Assembly (NCBI GenBank): GCA_030068525.1
Contig: JASJOS010000004.1
Coordinates: 310,001 to 374,000, forward strand
DNA length: 64,000 nt
Source of the DNA: Xanthocytophaga flava
GTDB taxonomy: Bacteria; Bacteroidota; Bacteroidia; Cytophagales; 172606-1
Direction of reading: 5' to 3'
Position 1 is the stretch's first letter. Every line of letters begins with the position of its first letter. The notes beneath the pieces were generated by a model, which was not told the origin of the DNA, did no database searches, and saw only the letters and a program-made list of their open reading frames with translations. The position numbers and the translations under genes were made by a program. Positions 25,363 to 34,628 of the stretch are shown piece after piece.

Positions 25363-26163
25363 TTACAACCCCAGCCAGTCCTTCCAATCCGTCCAATCAC
25401 CGGTTTTGGTGTAAAATATCTCCGGGTCAATGGGTATATTCTGAGGGATACTGCCCGTCCTGCGATAGAACTGCCATTTACGCTGGTTTTTCAGATTCAG
25501 TTTGTGTACAAATGCCCTGGCTTGCTGATACGGAAGATATCCTAAAGAAGTATCATCTGCCGGAATTCCCAGAAAGTCATTCCAGTCTTTCCATTCGCCA
25601 GTCTTTTTATAGAATACTTTTGGACTAGCAGGAATGCTGGGAGGTTTCCGACCCAACCGGACATATCTATTCCACTCAAAAGTACTCCGTAAGCGTAAAG
25701 GATGTATAATCTTTTTCGCTTCTTCCAGTGGTAGAAAGGGTTGCTTTTTAAGGCTGCCTAACCAGTCCTGCCAACTTGTCCACTCGCCTGTTCGCGTGTA
25801 AATACGATTAGGATTGGTAGGAATATTATCAGGTCTCTCTCCTGATTTACAATAAAGACCCCATTCTTTGCGATTTGCTAGTTTGATTGCACGCACAAAA
25901 TCTCTCGCCTGCTCAAAAGGTAAAAAGGTCTTTCTGTGACCTTTCGTTTTTTTGATATCAGTCTTTGGGATACCCAGCCAGTCCTGCCAGTCTTTCCATT
26001 CACCAGTCCTGCCATAGACATGCTCAGGATCAGAGGGAATTGTATCAGGCTTGTTCCCTGTTTTACATAGTTCTTCCCATTCCAGAGGTGATGTCAGTTT
26101 TAATGTTTGTACAAGGGTCTTTGCTTGCTGATATGATAAATAGGTTTCCTCGTTAGAGTTCAT
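25363..26163 (-). CDS. Trp-rich tandem-repeat protein (integrase-repeat-like)
   Basis: A 266-residue protein from the ATG at 26163. Longer in-frame versions up to 26727 overlap the XRE gene and the 28-bp array and are rejected. It consists of four ~60-residue repeats (about 8-65, 78-136, 140-198 and 208-266), each with the pattern A..L...L.L....EW..Y...G..P..IP..P...Y.KTGEW.DW.DWLG. I recall similar Trp-rich repeats in proteins annotated as phage-integrase repeat units in algae, giant viruses and bacteria; their function is unknown. Recombinase catalytic residues are absent, so it is not itself an integrase. It lies downstream of the XRE gene on the same strand, within the phage-like cluster. 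Confidence 0.75.
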   Translation of the reverse strand: MNSNEETYLSYQQAKTLVQTLKLTSPLEWEELCKTGNKPDTIPSDPEHVYGRTGEWKDWQDWLGIPKTDIKKTKGHRKTFLPFEQARDFVRAIKLANRKEWGLYCKSGERPDNIPTNPNRIYTRTGEWTSWQDWLGSLKKQPFLPLEEAKKIIHPLRLRSTFEWNRYVRLGRKPPSIPASPKVFYKKTGEWKDWNDFLGIPADDTSLGYLPYQQARAFVHKLNLKNQRKWQFYRRTGSIPQNIPIDPEIFYTKTGDWTDWKDWLGL

Positions 26164-26222
26164 AGTTGATAAGCAGCTTATGAGTATACATGAGATGGGT
26201 AATGGATCAATCGCAGTTATAA

Positions 26223-26462
26223 TTAAACAGAAACAGTTTTCACTACAGGCTCCCCCACTCCCGTAAATAACCAGTGCACATTGGCCTGATAGATGGCATG
26301 CAAACACCACAGGAAGAAGCAACTTGGTAGCTGGTGACCTTTTTCCAGAGAGGATAGATTGCCCTGAGCTACTCCCATGCGCTGAGCAAATTCGCGTTGA
26401 GAAAGGTTGAGTATATCCATTCGAAAGAGGCGAATGCGTTCGCCGATGTCTTTTAGGTTCAT
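26223..26462 (-). CDS. XRE family transcriptional regulator (phage repressor-like)
   Basis: A 79-residue helix-turn-helix protein from the ATG at 26462 (MNLKDIGERIRLF). The upstream frame extends into the operator array and is disfavoured. The HTH_3 fold is visible at about 5-60 (LSQREFAQRMGVAQGNLSSLEKG) with a short C-terminal tail, as in compact Cro/C repressors. The array of 18-bp motifs begins 45 bp upstream of its start codon, which makes it the prime candidate to bind it and autoregulate. Decayed fragments of its 3' end occur at 17942 and 23880, so related units were once more numerous. Confidence 0.88.
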   Translation of the reverse strand: MNLKDIGERIRLFRMDILNLSQREFAQRMGVAQGNLSSLEKGHQLPSCFFLWCLHAIYQANVHWLFTGVGEPVVKTVSV

Positions 26463-26506
26463 AGTATAACTGGTTTCGTTTTGTGTGCATTCGTTTGCTT
26501 GTCTGC

Positions 26507-26871
26507 TGACCATAACTATGGTCATGCAGGTTGGTGACTGGAACTATGGTCAGCCAATAAGTTGACTGGTATTCGGATATCTTTTGAGTTTGAACAGAAT
26601 TCCAGTCATTGGATAAAGTGACCATACTTCCGGTCATTCTCAAAAGTGAACAGAGTTCGAATATTTCTGGAAAGCGACCGGAAGTATGGTCAAAACCAAA
26701 AGCGAACAGACTTCCAGTCATTTTCAAAACTGATTCGATTTCTGTTCACTTGCCTTGCTGAACAGTTGCCCGATCATTCTGTCTTCCATTACAATTTTGA
26801 CCATACTTCGGATATTTCTTCTGTGTGACTGAAACTCCAGTCACTGGTGAAAGTGACTGTAACTCCGGTCA
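26507..26871. repeat. 28-bp-period array of 13 imperfect 18-bp motifs (iteron/operator-like)
   Basis: Thirteen 18-bp units start at 26507, 26535, 26563, 26591, 26619, 26647, 26675, 26703, 26731, 26759, 26798, 26826 and 26854. Each is separated by 10 bp, except one 21-bp spacer. The consensus is close to TGACCATAATTCCGGTCA, with the palindromic ends TGAC and GTCA. Unit 1, TGACCATAACTATGGTCA, is a perfect palindrome. Spacers differ in sequence but tend to be pyrimidine-rich first and A-rich later. A 28-bp period is not a multiple of three, so the array is not coding. It lies between the XRE repressor gene and the replication-initiator-like gene. Confidence 0.85.
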
Positions 26872-26908
26872 GCAGGTACTACAATTACTTTGTTTTTTCT
26901 TCCCTTTT

Positions 26909-27083
26909 TTGTCCTCTTGAAAGACTTTTCTCCTTTATTGTCCTCCTGAAAGGAACTCGTGGCAAGACCGGCGGCCGTTGGTTTTGGAGACTATTTTTTC
27001 TCTCACAAACCAAACACGGCTCTATTTGTCACAATGTTCTTTCAGAAGGACAGGGAGAGAGAAGATCCTTTCAGGAGAACAAA
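26909..27083. mobile_element. MITE-like repeat family C, copy 1
   Basis: The core, about 26939-27053, is bounded by inverted repeats (TGTCCTCCTGAAAGGAACTC at the left, CTTTCAGAAGGACA at the right). Additional 14-bp boxes (GTCCTCTTGAAAGA, TCCTTTCAGGAGAAC) are duplicated outside on both sides. It contains GGCAAGACCGGCGGCC. A second copy, in the opposite orientation, lies at 58349-58493. Confidence 0.65.
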
Positions 27084-27128
27084 AAGAGAGTAATCTTGTA
27101 CGAAAGACTCGTGATCCTCTTTCCTCCC

Positions 27129-27153
27129 GTCGTTGGTGTTATTCACCAACGAC
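27129..27153. repeat. Short palindromic repeat (GTCGTTGGTG hairpin)
   Basis: GTCGTTGGTG (27129-27138) pairs perfectly with CACCAACGAC (27144-27153) over a 5-nt loop. Near-identical hairpins occur at 57549-57572, 57588-57611 and 48852-48875, always in non-coding DNA. Confidence 0.6.
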
Positions 27154-27226
27154 TTGTTTCCCACCACTTAACCCAGTAAAAACACGCAACCTCAGAAAGG
27201 AAGACCCGTTATTCAGACAATCCTCT

Positions 27227-28459
27227 TTAATCGCGACACAGACGCATTAGGCGGAGGTATTCCTCATCCTGATCTGTGGGTGGGGCAAACGATGAACGAG
27301 CACCTCCCCCATTGCCTGACCTAATGGCAGCATAGTACTTCTCGAAAAACCGATTCAGGTCGTTGGGTGCTGTGTAGCCATTGTCCCGATACCAGGTAGG
27401 GATCATTTCCAGCAGGCTCTGGAAGGAGTGAATCACTGACTCATCAGGAATCTCTGCCAGATTCATAGTGGGTTGCTGCCATTGAACAGCTATTTTGTAG
27501 CGGATTTGTTCCAATACCTGTTTGAGAAACTTGTCGTCACGCCCATAGACCCACTTGTAAGCCCCGAAGTATAGCTGATAGAACTCTCGACAGGGTACAC
27601 AGGGTACAAGACACGGATCGACTGGAGTAGCCTTAGAATCGGTTTTAAGGTTATGCACGTTTTGCATAGCATTTTCTTTTTGTGCAGCCTTCTTAGGGGA
27701 GGGGGCTGGCGGAACCTGGGGAGGGGTTACTATAGCAGCTTCTACAACAGGTTGGTTCTGTTCTTCGCCCTTCAAAAAATTTTCTTTCTTCTCCCCTGCT
27801 TGTTCATTTTTAAAAATCTGCTCTTGATTTGAAAATTGAAAACTTTGCGCGTATGCGCTTTTTTGTTTTATTACTATTGTATTAGTATTGATATTACTAT
27901 ATATATTATTATTGTCTGCGTTTGGTGCATAATCTAACTGTGAATCGTGCATACCTGATACTACGAAATTCACATGCCCTGACTGTGAATCCTGCATACC
28001 ACTATGTACGGGACTATGTGAATTCTGCATAGGTTCTTTCCCGGTTTCTGCATAGGTTGACTGCACTTCATGCATAGCATGTCTGTGTTTTCTCTGTGCC
28101 TTTCGCCTCTGCATTTTTCGCATATCGTCTGTGTTTTGTGCAGCTGTGTTTTGTGCATAGGAATGACCAGAAACGGTACTCTGAGTTTTACAACTGGCAA
28201 TTGCTTTTTTCCAGCTCTTGCTCGCCCTCAAAAAACGCGATTGTGGATCTACTTCAATTAGTCCTTTCTGGATTAACCGATTCAGTGATTCATACACCCA
28301 TCGCTGTTTCACACAAATACAGTCGGCAAGTTCGGCTCGTGAAGCATAACACCACCCTGTTTGAGCGGATAGCCCGTCAATAGCAAAGATCAGTGCATAT
28401 TCGGGCATAGTAATATCAAATTGTCTGAGTAGTGGATAATAGACGATTGCGTAATTCAT
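27227..28459 (-). CDS. Replication-initiator-like winged-helix protein (phage/plasmid type)
   Basis: A 410-residue protein from the ATG at 28459; a TTG five codons upstream is less likely. The N-terminal ~90 residues (FDITMPEYALIFAIDGLS, RAELADCICVKQRWVYESLNRLIQKGLIEV) form a winged-helix domain like those at the start of phage replication proteins. A long low-complexity, Gln- and Ser-rich linker (about 95-270) follows. The C-terminal ~130 residues are helical and resemble DnaD/DnaT-like replisome-loading segments only in general character. The position beside the 28-bp array is consistent with initiator and iterons. No membrane segment is present. Confidence 0.75.
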   Translation of the reverse strand: MNYAIVYYPLLRQFDITMPEYALIFAIDGLSAQTGWCYASRAELADCICVKQRWVYESLNRLIQKGLIEVDPQSRFLRASKSWKKAIASCKTQSTVSGHSYAQNTAAQNTDDMRKMQRRKAQRKHRHAMHEVQSTYAETGKEPMQNSHSPVHSGMQDSQSGHVNFVVSGMHDSQLDYAPNADNNNIYSNINTNTIVIKQKSAYAQSFQFSNQEQIFKNEQAGEKKENFLKGEEQNQPVVEAAIVTPPQVPPAPSPKKAAQKENAMQNVHNLKTDSKATPVDPCLVPCVPCREFYQLYFGAYKWVYGRDDKFLKQVLEQIRYKIAVQWQQPTMNLAEIPDESVIHSFQSLLEMIPTWYRDNGYTAPNDLNRFFEKYYAAIRSGNGGGARSSFAPPTDQDEEYLRLMRLCRD

Positions 28460-28589
28460 AAAAAAAGTTAACAAGTATCATAGATCAGTAAAAGCAATAG
28501 AATCTCACCACCCAGTATACCCACCAGGCAAATACAGCCAGGATCACCTGTGCATTGGGAATGAGAAACAACAAAAGGATTACCTGCTC

Positions 28590-28904
28590 TTAAGAAACAG
28601 GTTCGATAGTAAGGTATGACGGATTGTCGACCAACTTTAAAATCTCGGCATGTTCAAATGTCCACTGAGCATTCTTGCCAGCTCCCATCCGTTGACCACT
28701 CTGGATCACTCCAGCTCCCATGAGTCTATGGATATGAAAGTGCGAAACACCCAGTTGATTTTCGGCCTCGGCCATGGTGATGCGTGTAGTCTGACCTGTA
28801 GCCTGATGGATGTATAGGGCTTCTAGTCGTTTGACCTCTGCCTGCAAACAGGCTAGTTCGGTTTGTAGCTGTTCTAGTTGCTGGGATAGGCGCAATGCGT
28901 CCAT
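28590..28904 (-). CDS. Small helix-turn-helix (excisionase/MerR-like) protein
   Basis: A 104-residue protein. An N-terminal coiled coil (about 5-40, LSQQLEQLQTELACLQAEVKRLEAL) precedes an HTH_17-like DNA-binding segment (about 50-90, ITMAEAENQLGVSHFHIHRLMGAGVI). Such proteins are typical accessory regulators or excisionases in integrative elements. It is the furthest upstream gene of the cluster on this strand, 130 bp before the initiator-like gene. No integrase gene is seen. Confidence 0.75.
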   Translation of the reverse strand: MDALRLSQQLEQLQTELACLQAEVKRLEALYIHQATGQTTRITMAEAENQLGVSHFHIHRLMGAGVIQSGQRMGAGKNAQWTFEHAEILKLVDNPSYLTIEPVS

Positions 28905-29650
28905 AGTGTATACCTGGATGAGAATTAAAAAAAGAATAAAACAGAAAATAATGCAGAGGCAGGGTGTACAACTGATTAATTGTACTTTTTTGCGGAGGGC
29001 AGGTTAGTGACCCGGTCGGCATGTGGTACTCGGGGAACTACTAAAAAATAACGGGGTACTACCAGATACAAATGAAGCAATTACTAGCAAAATATTCACA
29101 AGTGACAAACTTGTGTGCACTAAAAATGATAAGGGTTGATAGTGAGACAAAGTAATTTTTGTGGGCAAATGGCCAATAGGAACGCCTTTTTCGACAGATA
29201 ATTTTACAGTTCTCATGAAAGTTGTATGGGTTTGAAGCACTAAAAAAGTAAATAGACTGATAAAAATTCAGCTCCTGATTTTAATCATTTCTCAGGCGTG
29301 AATCTCTAAAAGCAAAAATAACCCAAACCGATAAGAGGTGCAAATGAAATAATCGAAAATTATTTAAAAATAAAATTTATATGATTTTTCTTGTATATAT
29401 GGGAAGTGTTATTTTGTAAACCCAAGCATATTAATCCTCCTTTATTGCAATTTCAAAGGGAGAGATTTGGTTATAGATTTATAACTGCGGTAAGTGAAGA
29501 GAATATAAGTGAGACTGATAAATACAACACATTCTTTTTATGATGCCTGATAAAAGGCGTACTAGTGTCTCTAACTATGCTACTATCATCTGCATAATCC
29601 TACAATTGGCAGTCACGAATAACAATAAATTTTGGCTTAAAGTTACTTTT
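28905..29650. other. 746-bp intergenic region between the phage-like cluster and the helicase operon
   Basis: No supported gene is present. Apparent frames (for example 29004-29240) have no domain-like sequence. The stretch around 29320-29400 is very A+T-rich. Confidence 0.45.
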
Positions 29651-30139
29651 TCATCTACTCATCAATACTGTAACAAGTGTTATTCCAATTGCTATTAATA
29701 TCCATGTGATATAACTATTAAGTTGTTGCTTCTTAAGTAATTTACTTATATTTAATACATTATCATTCAGCACATCAAGACGACCAGGAAAATCGATTTT
29801 TTCAAGCTTCTCGTGAAAATCGTGTATATTATTCTTTAGTTTATTCAATGATTCTTGTTCCGTTCTTATTACTTGTTGAATAGCATAAGTATTCTCTTGC
29901 AGTTTTTTATTCTCCTCAGTTAATGCAGTCAACTCTTTTGAAAATAAAGTTGTCAGTTTTTCTTTATGCTTAAACTCATCATTTTTTATCTCTGCTAAAA
30001 GGTCAACATGTTTTTGGGTGATGCCTTTTACTAATTGGGTAACTTGTTGTGCAGCTTCAACATGTTTGATTGCAGGTTCTAACTTTTCTAACTCTTTATG
30101 CAGAGACTCCAAAGCTGTAAGTACTTTTTCTGATGCCAT
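29651..30139 (-). CDS. Tail-anchored coiled-coil protein, partner of the nuclease-helicase
   Basis: A 162-residue protein. Residues about 5-130 are almost entirely heptad-like coiled coil (EKVLTALESLHKELEKLE onward), followed by one hydrophobic segment at about 141-160 (YITWILIAIGITLVTVLM) and a terminal Ser-Arg, so it should be held in the inner membrane by its C-terminus. It has no signal peptide or enzyme motif. It starts 7 bp after the stop of the giant helicase gene and must be cotranscribed with it. A membrane-tethered coiled coil next to a nucleic-acid enzyme suggests a recruiting or sensing role; this is inference. Confidence 0.85.
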   Translation of the reverse strand: MASEKVLTALESLHKELEKLEPAIKHVEAAQQVTQLVKGITQKHVDLLAEIKNDEFKHKEKLTTLFSKELTALTEENKKLQENTYAIQQVIRTEQESLNKLKNNIHDFHEKLEKIDFPGRLDVLNDNVLNISKLLKKQQLNSYITWILIAIGITLVTVLMSR

Positions 30140-30146
30140 AAGTTAT

Positions 30147-33100
30147 TTATGATTGTAGTCCTAAGAACTTTTCACTGAATTTGGTTGTCCATTCAGAATA
30201 ATATATTGCATAATAATAATCTTCAATATCATCAAAAACTTCATCTACTTTATAACTCACGATATGTCCTTTTAGCTTTTTTTTGAATTCAGCTATAAAT
30301 AACCATACATGTAACTGGGCAATTTCATTTGATTTCCATTCAATCAACCCTCCTACTAATTCTTCTTTTGCTTCATCAAGCACTGTTGGTATAGAATCAG
30401 CAAGTATAAATAAAGAAAAAGATTTCAAAATCCTGTATTGTGGTTTTCCAGGATGACTCCTAAGCATTCGCATTGTTGACCCACGCAAATGTTTAATGTT
30501 AGTTATAAACTGCCCAGTTCGCTCATCTTCGACCAATTTGATATATTTCTCAATTGTCTTATTAATGTCAAGTTCTTTGTTCAAATCATCTACCATAGAA
30601 GCACCTTTATCAATGGCTACTTCACGATAACCTGGTCTTGAATATTTAGCATTGAAGTAATAATAAATTTCGTCTTTAATATATCTATTTTGATCTAATG
30701 GGTCTGCAATAGAAATGGCCGTTTGACATAATCGAACCATATCATCAATAGCCTGAAGCCGTTTTTCCTTAATCTTTTCATAAATAAAGTCTGTAAGAAA
30801 TTCCAGGCACTTACTCATAAGTGTCGCAGTTCCTAACTTAATTTCCTTCAAAGATTCTTTTCTTAGCTTTTCTATTTCGCGTTTAGCTATGTTTTTTGAA
30901 GTATACCTGGCAATGAGATCCTGCAATGAGTCAAAATAGAAATTTGTCTCTCTCTTAATAAAAGTAATGTTGTAGAGTTTATTTTGATAATCTATAGTAT
31001 ATGAATCAATTATTTTTATTGAAATCAACCGATAGATAGCTTTCGCAGTATCGGATTGACTTCTAGGAAGAAAATAAGCTCGTTGCAACTCAATCGAACT
31101 TGGATCATCAAGGGTTAGGAGCTTTTTAACAAAGGATTCACTTCTGCTATTTAGTAATTTGATAAATTCAGAATAATCCAAATTACCAAACACTGCATCT
31201 TTGAGAATACTTCTAATAAAGAGTTCTGTAACATTTTCTGATTTCATTAGTTGTGTTATGGCTGCACATCCAAGTACTTTCTTTAAATGCTCTTCATTCA
31301 GATTGAAATTATTTTTTATTTTCTCGGGCTTGGAATAATATTTATTTGTAAACGGAATAAGTAAGCTTCTTTTTTCATCAATCTGCATTTCCGCAAGCAT
31401 CCTCTCCAAACCCGTTTGTTGCTTATCATTAATAATTGCACCATCTAGCCAATCTCTTATTGTAGTTACATCTGTAATATTCTTGAATGGGATATTGCTT
31501 TTTAACCACTCAACTAACTGGACACAAAGAGATTCATTTCCGAAATCATTATATGTACCTGTTTTTTGAGAGTCAAGATAAATATAGCCAATGCTTACAC
31601 CCTGTACTGTGTTAATAAAAATCCGGTTTTGATGTTTATCGCTTCCGAGTTTTATAGCAAATTGCACCTCATCTGTAGCGTATAGATCATTTAACTGATC
31701 TGTAAGCATCTGTATTTTTTTGGTATTTGGATACGAAACTCTGCTTCTTAATTCATGAATCATCACCCTTTCCTTCATCTGACCTTTAAAGGAGTTTTTA
31801 TGAAAATACATAAGAACATCCTTGTCAAAATGAAAAGATTCTTTTCTTGCATCTATATTCAGAGTATCATTATTGAATAAGATTATTGAGGCTGACAGTC
31901 TTCCATCCCTACCTGCACGACCTGCTTCCTGTACAAAAGATTCAATAGATTGTGGAATGTTGATATGGATTGTCATTCTTACATTTGGCTTGTCAATACC
32001 CATTCCAAAAGCCTTGGTGGCAACCATAACAGACTCTTCATTATTCTTGAAAAGTTCGAGATGTTTAAAGGATTCCATGTCAATTTTTTCAGAATCGTCG
32101 TCATCCCCACTCCCCATAAAATAACCTAAAGTATCATCCTGATAAAGATGAACTTTATCTGCTATCTGAACATACCTTGGTTTATCAAAAACACCATGAG
32201 AGTTAACCCCATTATGAATTCCTAGCCAACCTTGCCTATGCGGTGTAAACACAATAGTTCCATATGTATATATCTTCTGGTCTAATTCTATTTTTGATTG
32301 AAATGAATTCTCAGGAAGGAGTATTCTTGATAATGATTGGGAAATATATAAATTCTGAGCCTCAATATAATTACATGCTTTTCGTAATAGATCTTGCCTG
32401 GAAGTAATGGGTAAATAATCTGTGAAGGAATCTTTAAGAATCTCTGATAATGAAATCGGGTCATTAAATCTATTAATAATATTTACTTTGTCTCTGATGA
32501 TGGAAAATATGGCATCCTGTTTTTTTGAACCAATGCGTTCTTTAATCGTTTTCTCAGTTAATTTTTCTAAGCCTCCATAAGTAGTTGGTACTTCCTGAAT
32601 AATGTAATTAATTTCGTTTCTAACACTATTCTCAAATCGAACTACTGCATTTCCATCATCCTCTTTTATATTTAATTCTCTCTCAATATCCGCCAAAACA
32701 TCAAAAGATGCTGTTGCAGTTAAGCCAACAAGAGGAACTGGATTACCACTATAGGTAAGACAGTATTCTTGTGCATTATCTCCAAGATTGAGATAGGGAG
32801 TTCTGAAATCATGTCCCCATTCAGACACACAATGCACTTCATCTATTACTGCATAAGAAAAGTAATGACCATTTTTTATTGAATTATCCAAAGCTTTTCG
32901 AAAGTCGTCAATCACAAATCGTTCTGGTGAGACAAATAAGAAATGCAGTTGTCCTTGTGCTAAAAGATTATGTTGATTATAATTTCTTTCTGTGGTACTA
33001 AGCATGGAATTGATAAACTCGCATTTGTCTATTCCTATTTCTTTTAATCCATTGTATTGATCAACCATTAGTGATCGGATAGGATCAATTATGATTGTTA

Positions 33101-34628
33101 TACCAGGTTGTAGAATTGCAGCCAGTTGGTAAGTAAGGGATTTCCCCCCACCAGTAGGCAAAAGACCAATAACAGACTGATATTGAAGGATACGATTAAG
33201 TATAGGTAATTGCCCTTCACGAAAATCCAGTTTGCGAAAAACATCCTGTAGTATGATTTTCAAGAGGCGGACTGGTTCCTCAATGGGCTCAAACACCTCA
33301 TTCTGATGCCTATTTACTAAAGAACGATAGAGTATTGGTGGAGCAGAAACCACTCCTGTTGAGGTTTTATAATGAACATAATGTGCACTACGGATGGTAA
33401 TTGTATTAGAAGTCAACCAATCATCTGCTTTAAAAACTCCATCTCTATGAAGTACCGAAACATCTATGATCAAATCATAATTTAAGGGTTTCAGATCATT
33501 TATCGGCTTGGAGCCATCCTTACCATGTAATGGGTGATTAATGAATTCTGATGAACTAAATATGTCAAATTCAAAATGTGGTATGATAATCTGAGTTTGT
33601 GCCAGATCATTAAGAATAATAAGTAGTTGAGTTAGGTTCTCAAAAGCTGCATAAGCACAAGGAAAATCTCTCTCAACTACTGCTATTCTAAGAACGGGTT
33701 TATCAATAATTGATTCATACTTTGAAATTATATATTTCAATAGTACTGACTGCACTCTTGCTACTCCAAAAGGAGCCAGAGCCAATAAGGTAAGTGGATC
33801 TGTTAAATAGGTATTATTGGAATAATTTGTCAGTATATTTTGAATATACTCTTCCTTGGTGATAGTATTAACAAACATATTTACACCATCATAAACACGA
33901 TCTTCGGTAATATGACTAACGTCTCTGCTTAGCTGTGCCAGTTCAAAGTCTTTTAAATCATCTATAAAATCTGTATGATATCGTTTGCCATCCACCTCAA
34001 CAATATAAGTTTTATGATGCTTTAGCTGAACAGTATTCTTATACCTATTCATTTTTTCATTTAATAAATCATAAGGTATTTCTAAGCTAAAATCAACTCT
34101 ACCCTGATTGTTATCTCTTGTGAAAGAACTCCTTCTTCTTTGCTTCTCCAGTATTTGTGCTAAATATGAATGTTCTTCAGGTATTAGCTTAAGAAGAAAG
34201 TCCTGTTCAAAATTACTATCCAAGTCTGCTGTCCTCAAATACTTATTTCTGTCTTTCGCTCTTGGATCAATTATATGCAGTGCCTTAAAAAGTATTTCTC
34301 CCATATTATCTTTAGATTCAATAAATGGGAAAGTAATTTTTCCTCGATCCATATCATCTTTACGAGCAGTAAGCCTGAAAGCATCAGCAAAATGCTGCTC
34401 TGTTTGGATACTTGCAAAAGTGGGCAATCCTCTTGTTATAATATTTAAAGCAACAGCCAGAACTGAGGGAACGTTAGAAGGAGTATCAAGATTTATCTCA
34501 GTTTTAATATTAAAAGTGCTCATCATCCGTAATAGCCCAGCCAATGCGGCTGTTTTCCCACGTTGTTTAGCATATTTATTGAGATTTTCTTTTACTGACT
34601 CAAGTAGATAGCCTGCCTGAAATTGCAT
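30147..34628 (-). CDS. Nuclease-RecQ helicase fusion, candidate antiphage protein
   Basis: A 1493-residue multidomain protein. Residues about 135-220 look like a PD-(D/E)XK nuclease of the DUF559/Vsr style (Glu141 in FEQDF, Asp179 in GRVDF, EVDGKRYH at 211-218). A RecQ-type SF2 helicase core follows at about 465-920: Walker A PTGGGKS at 491-497, DEVH at 596-599 (in place of DEAH), TATAS at 637-641, and motif VI QEAGRAGRDGR at 900-910. An insert of ~130 residues separates the two RecA lobes, and the ~570-residue C-terminal part is helical and unassigned. RecQ cores unwind DNA 3' to 5'. The added nuclease, the size and the membrane-anchored partner 7 bp downstream suggest a phage-defence machine, not housekeeping repair. 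Low G+C fits recent gain. Confidence 0.88.
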   Translation of the reverse strand: MQFQAGYLLESVKENLNKYAKQRGKTAALAGLLRMMSTFNIKTEINLDTPSNVPSVLAVALNIITRGLPTFASIQTEQHFADAFRLTARKDDMDRGKITFPFIESKDNMGEILFKALHIIDPRAKDRNKYLRTADLDSNFEQDFLLKLIPEEHSYLAQILEKQRRRSSFTRDNNQGRVDFSLEIPYDLLNEKMNRYKNTVQLKHHKTYIVEVDGKRYHTDFIDDLKDFELAQLSRDVSHITEDRVYDGVNMFVNTITKEEYIQNILTNYSNNTYLTDPLTLLALAPFGVARVQSVLLKYIISKYESIIDKPVLRIAVVERDFPCAYAAFENLTQLLIILNDLAQTQIIIPHFEFDIFSSSEFINHPLHGKDGSKPINDLKPLNYDLIIDVSVLHRDGVFKADDWLTSNTITIRSAHYVHYKTSTGVVSAPPILYRSLVNRHQNEVFEPIEEPVRLLKIILQDVFRKLDFREGQLPILNRILQYQSVIGLLPTGGGKSLTYQLAAILQPGITIIIDPIRSLMVDQYNGLKEIGIDKCEFINSMLSTTERNYNQHNLLAQGQLHFLFVSPERFVIDDFRKALDNSIKNGHYFSYAVIDEVHCVSEWGHDFRTPYLNLGDNAQEYCLTYSGNPVPLVGLTATASFDVLADIERELNIKEDDGNAVVRFENSVRNEINYIIQEVPTTYGGLEKLTEKTIKERIGSKKQDAIFSIIRDKVNIINRFNDPISLSEILKDSFTDYLPITSRQDLLRKACNYIEAQNLYISQSLSRILLPENSFQSKIELDQKIYTYGTIVFTPHRQGWLGIHNGVNSHGVFDKPRYVQIADKVHLYQDDTLGYFMGSGDDDDSEKIDMESFKHLELFKNNEESVMVATKAFGMGIDKPNVRMTIHINIPQSIESFVQEAGRAGRDGRLSASIILFNNDTLNIDARKESFHFDKDVLMYFHKNSFKGQMKERVMIHELRSRVSYPNTKKIQMLTDQLNDLYATDEVQFAIKLGSDKHQNRIFINTVQGVSIGYIYLDSQKTGTYNDFGNESLCVQLVEWLKSNIPFKNITDVTTIRDWLDGAIINDKQQTGLERMLAEMQIDEKRSLLIPFTNKYYSKPEKIKNNFNLNEEHLKKVLGCAAITQLMKSENVTELFIRSILKDAVFGNLDYSEFIKLLNSRSESFVKKLLTLDDPSSIELQRAYFLPRSQSDTAKAIYRLISIKIIDSYTIDYQNKLYNITFIKRETNFYFDSLQDLIARYTSKNIAKREIEKLRKESLKEIKLGTATLMSKCLEFLTDFIYEKIKEKRLQAIDDMVRLCQTAISIADPLDQNRYIKDEIYYYFNAKYSRPGYREVAIDKGASMVDDLNKELDINKTIEKYIKLVEDERTGQFITNIKHLRGSTMRMLRSHPGKPQYRILKSFSLFILADSIPTVLDEAKEELVGGLIEWKSNEIAQLHVWLFIAEFKKKLKGHIVSYKVDEVFDDIEDYYYAIYYSEWTTKFSEKFLGLQS

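Noticed and set aside
25363-26727. 454-residue version of the Trp-rich repeat protein
   Set aside because: The extension overlaps the XRE gene and the 28-bp array and encodes no repeat unit; the protein is complete from 26163.
26507-26871. CRISPR array
   Set aside because: The motifs are only 18 bp, vary between copies and have 10-bp spacers, too short and too variable for CRISPR; no cas genes are near.
29004-29240. 78-residue ORF
   Set aside because: Low complexity, hydrophobic by chance, overlaps another frame and lies in A+T-rich spacer.
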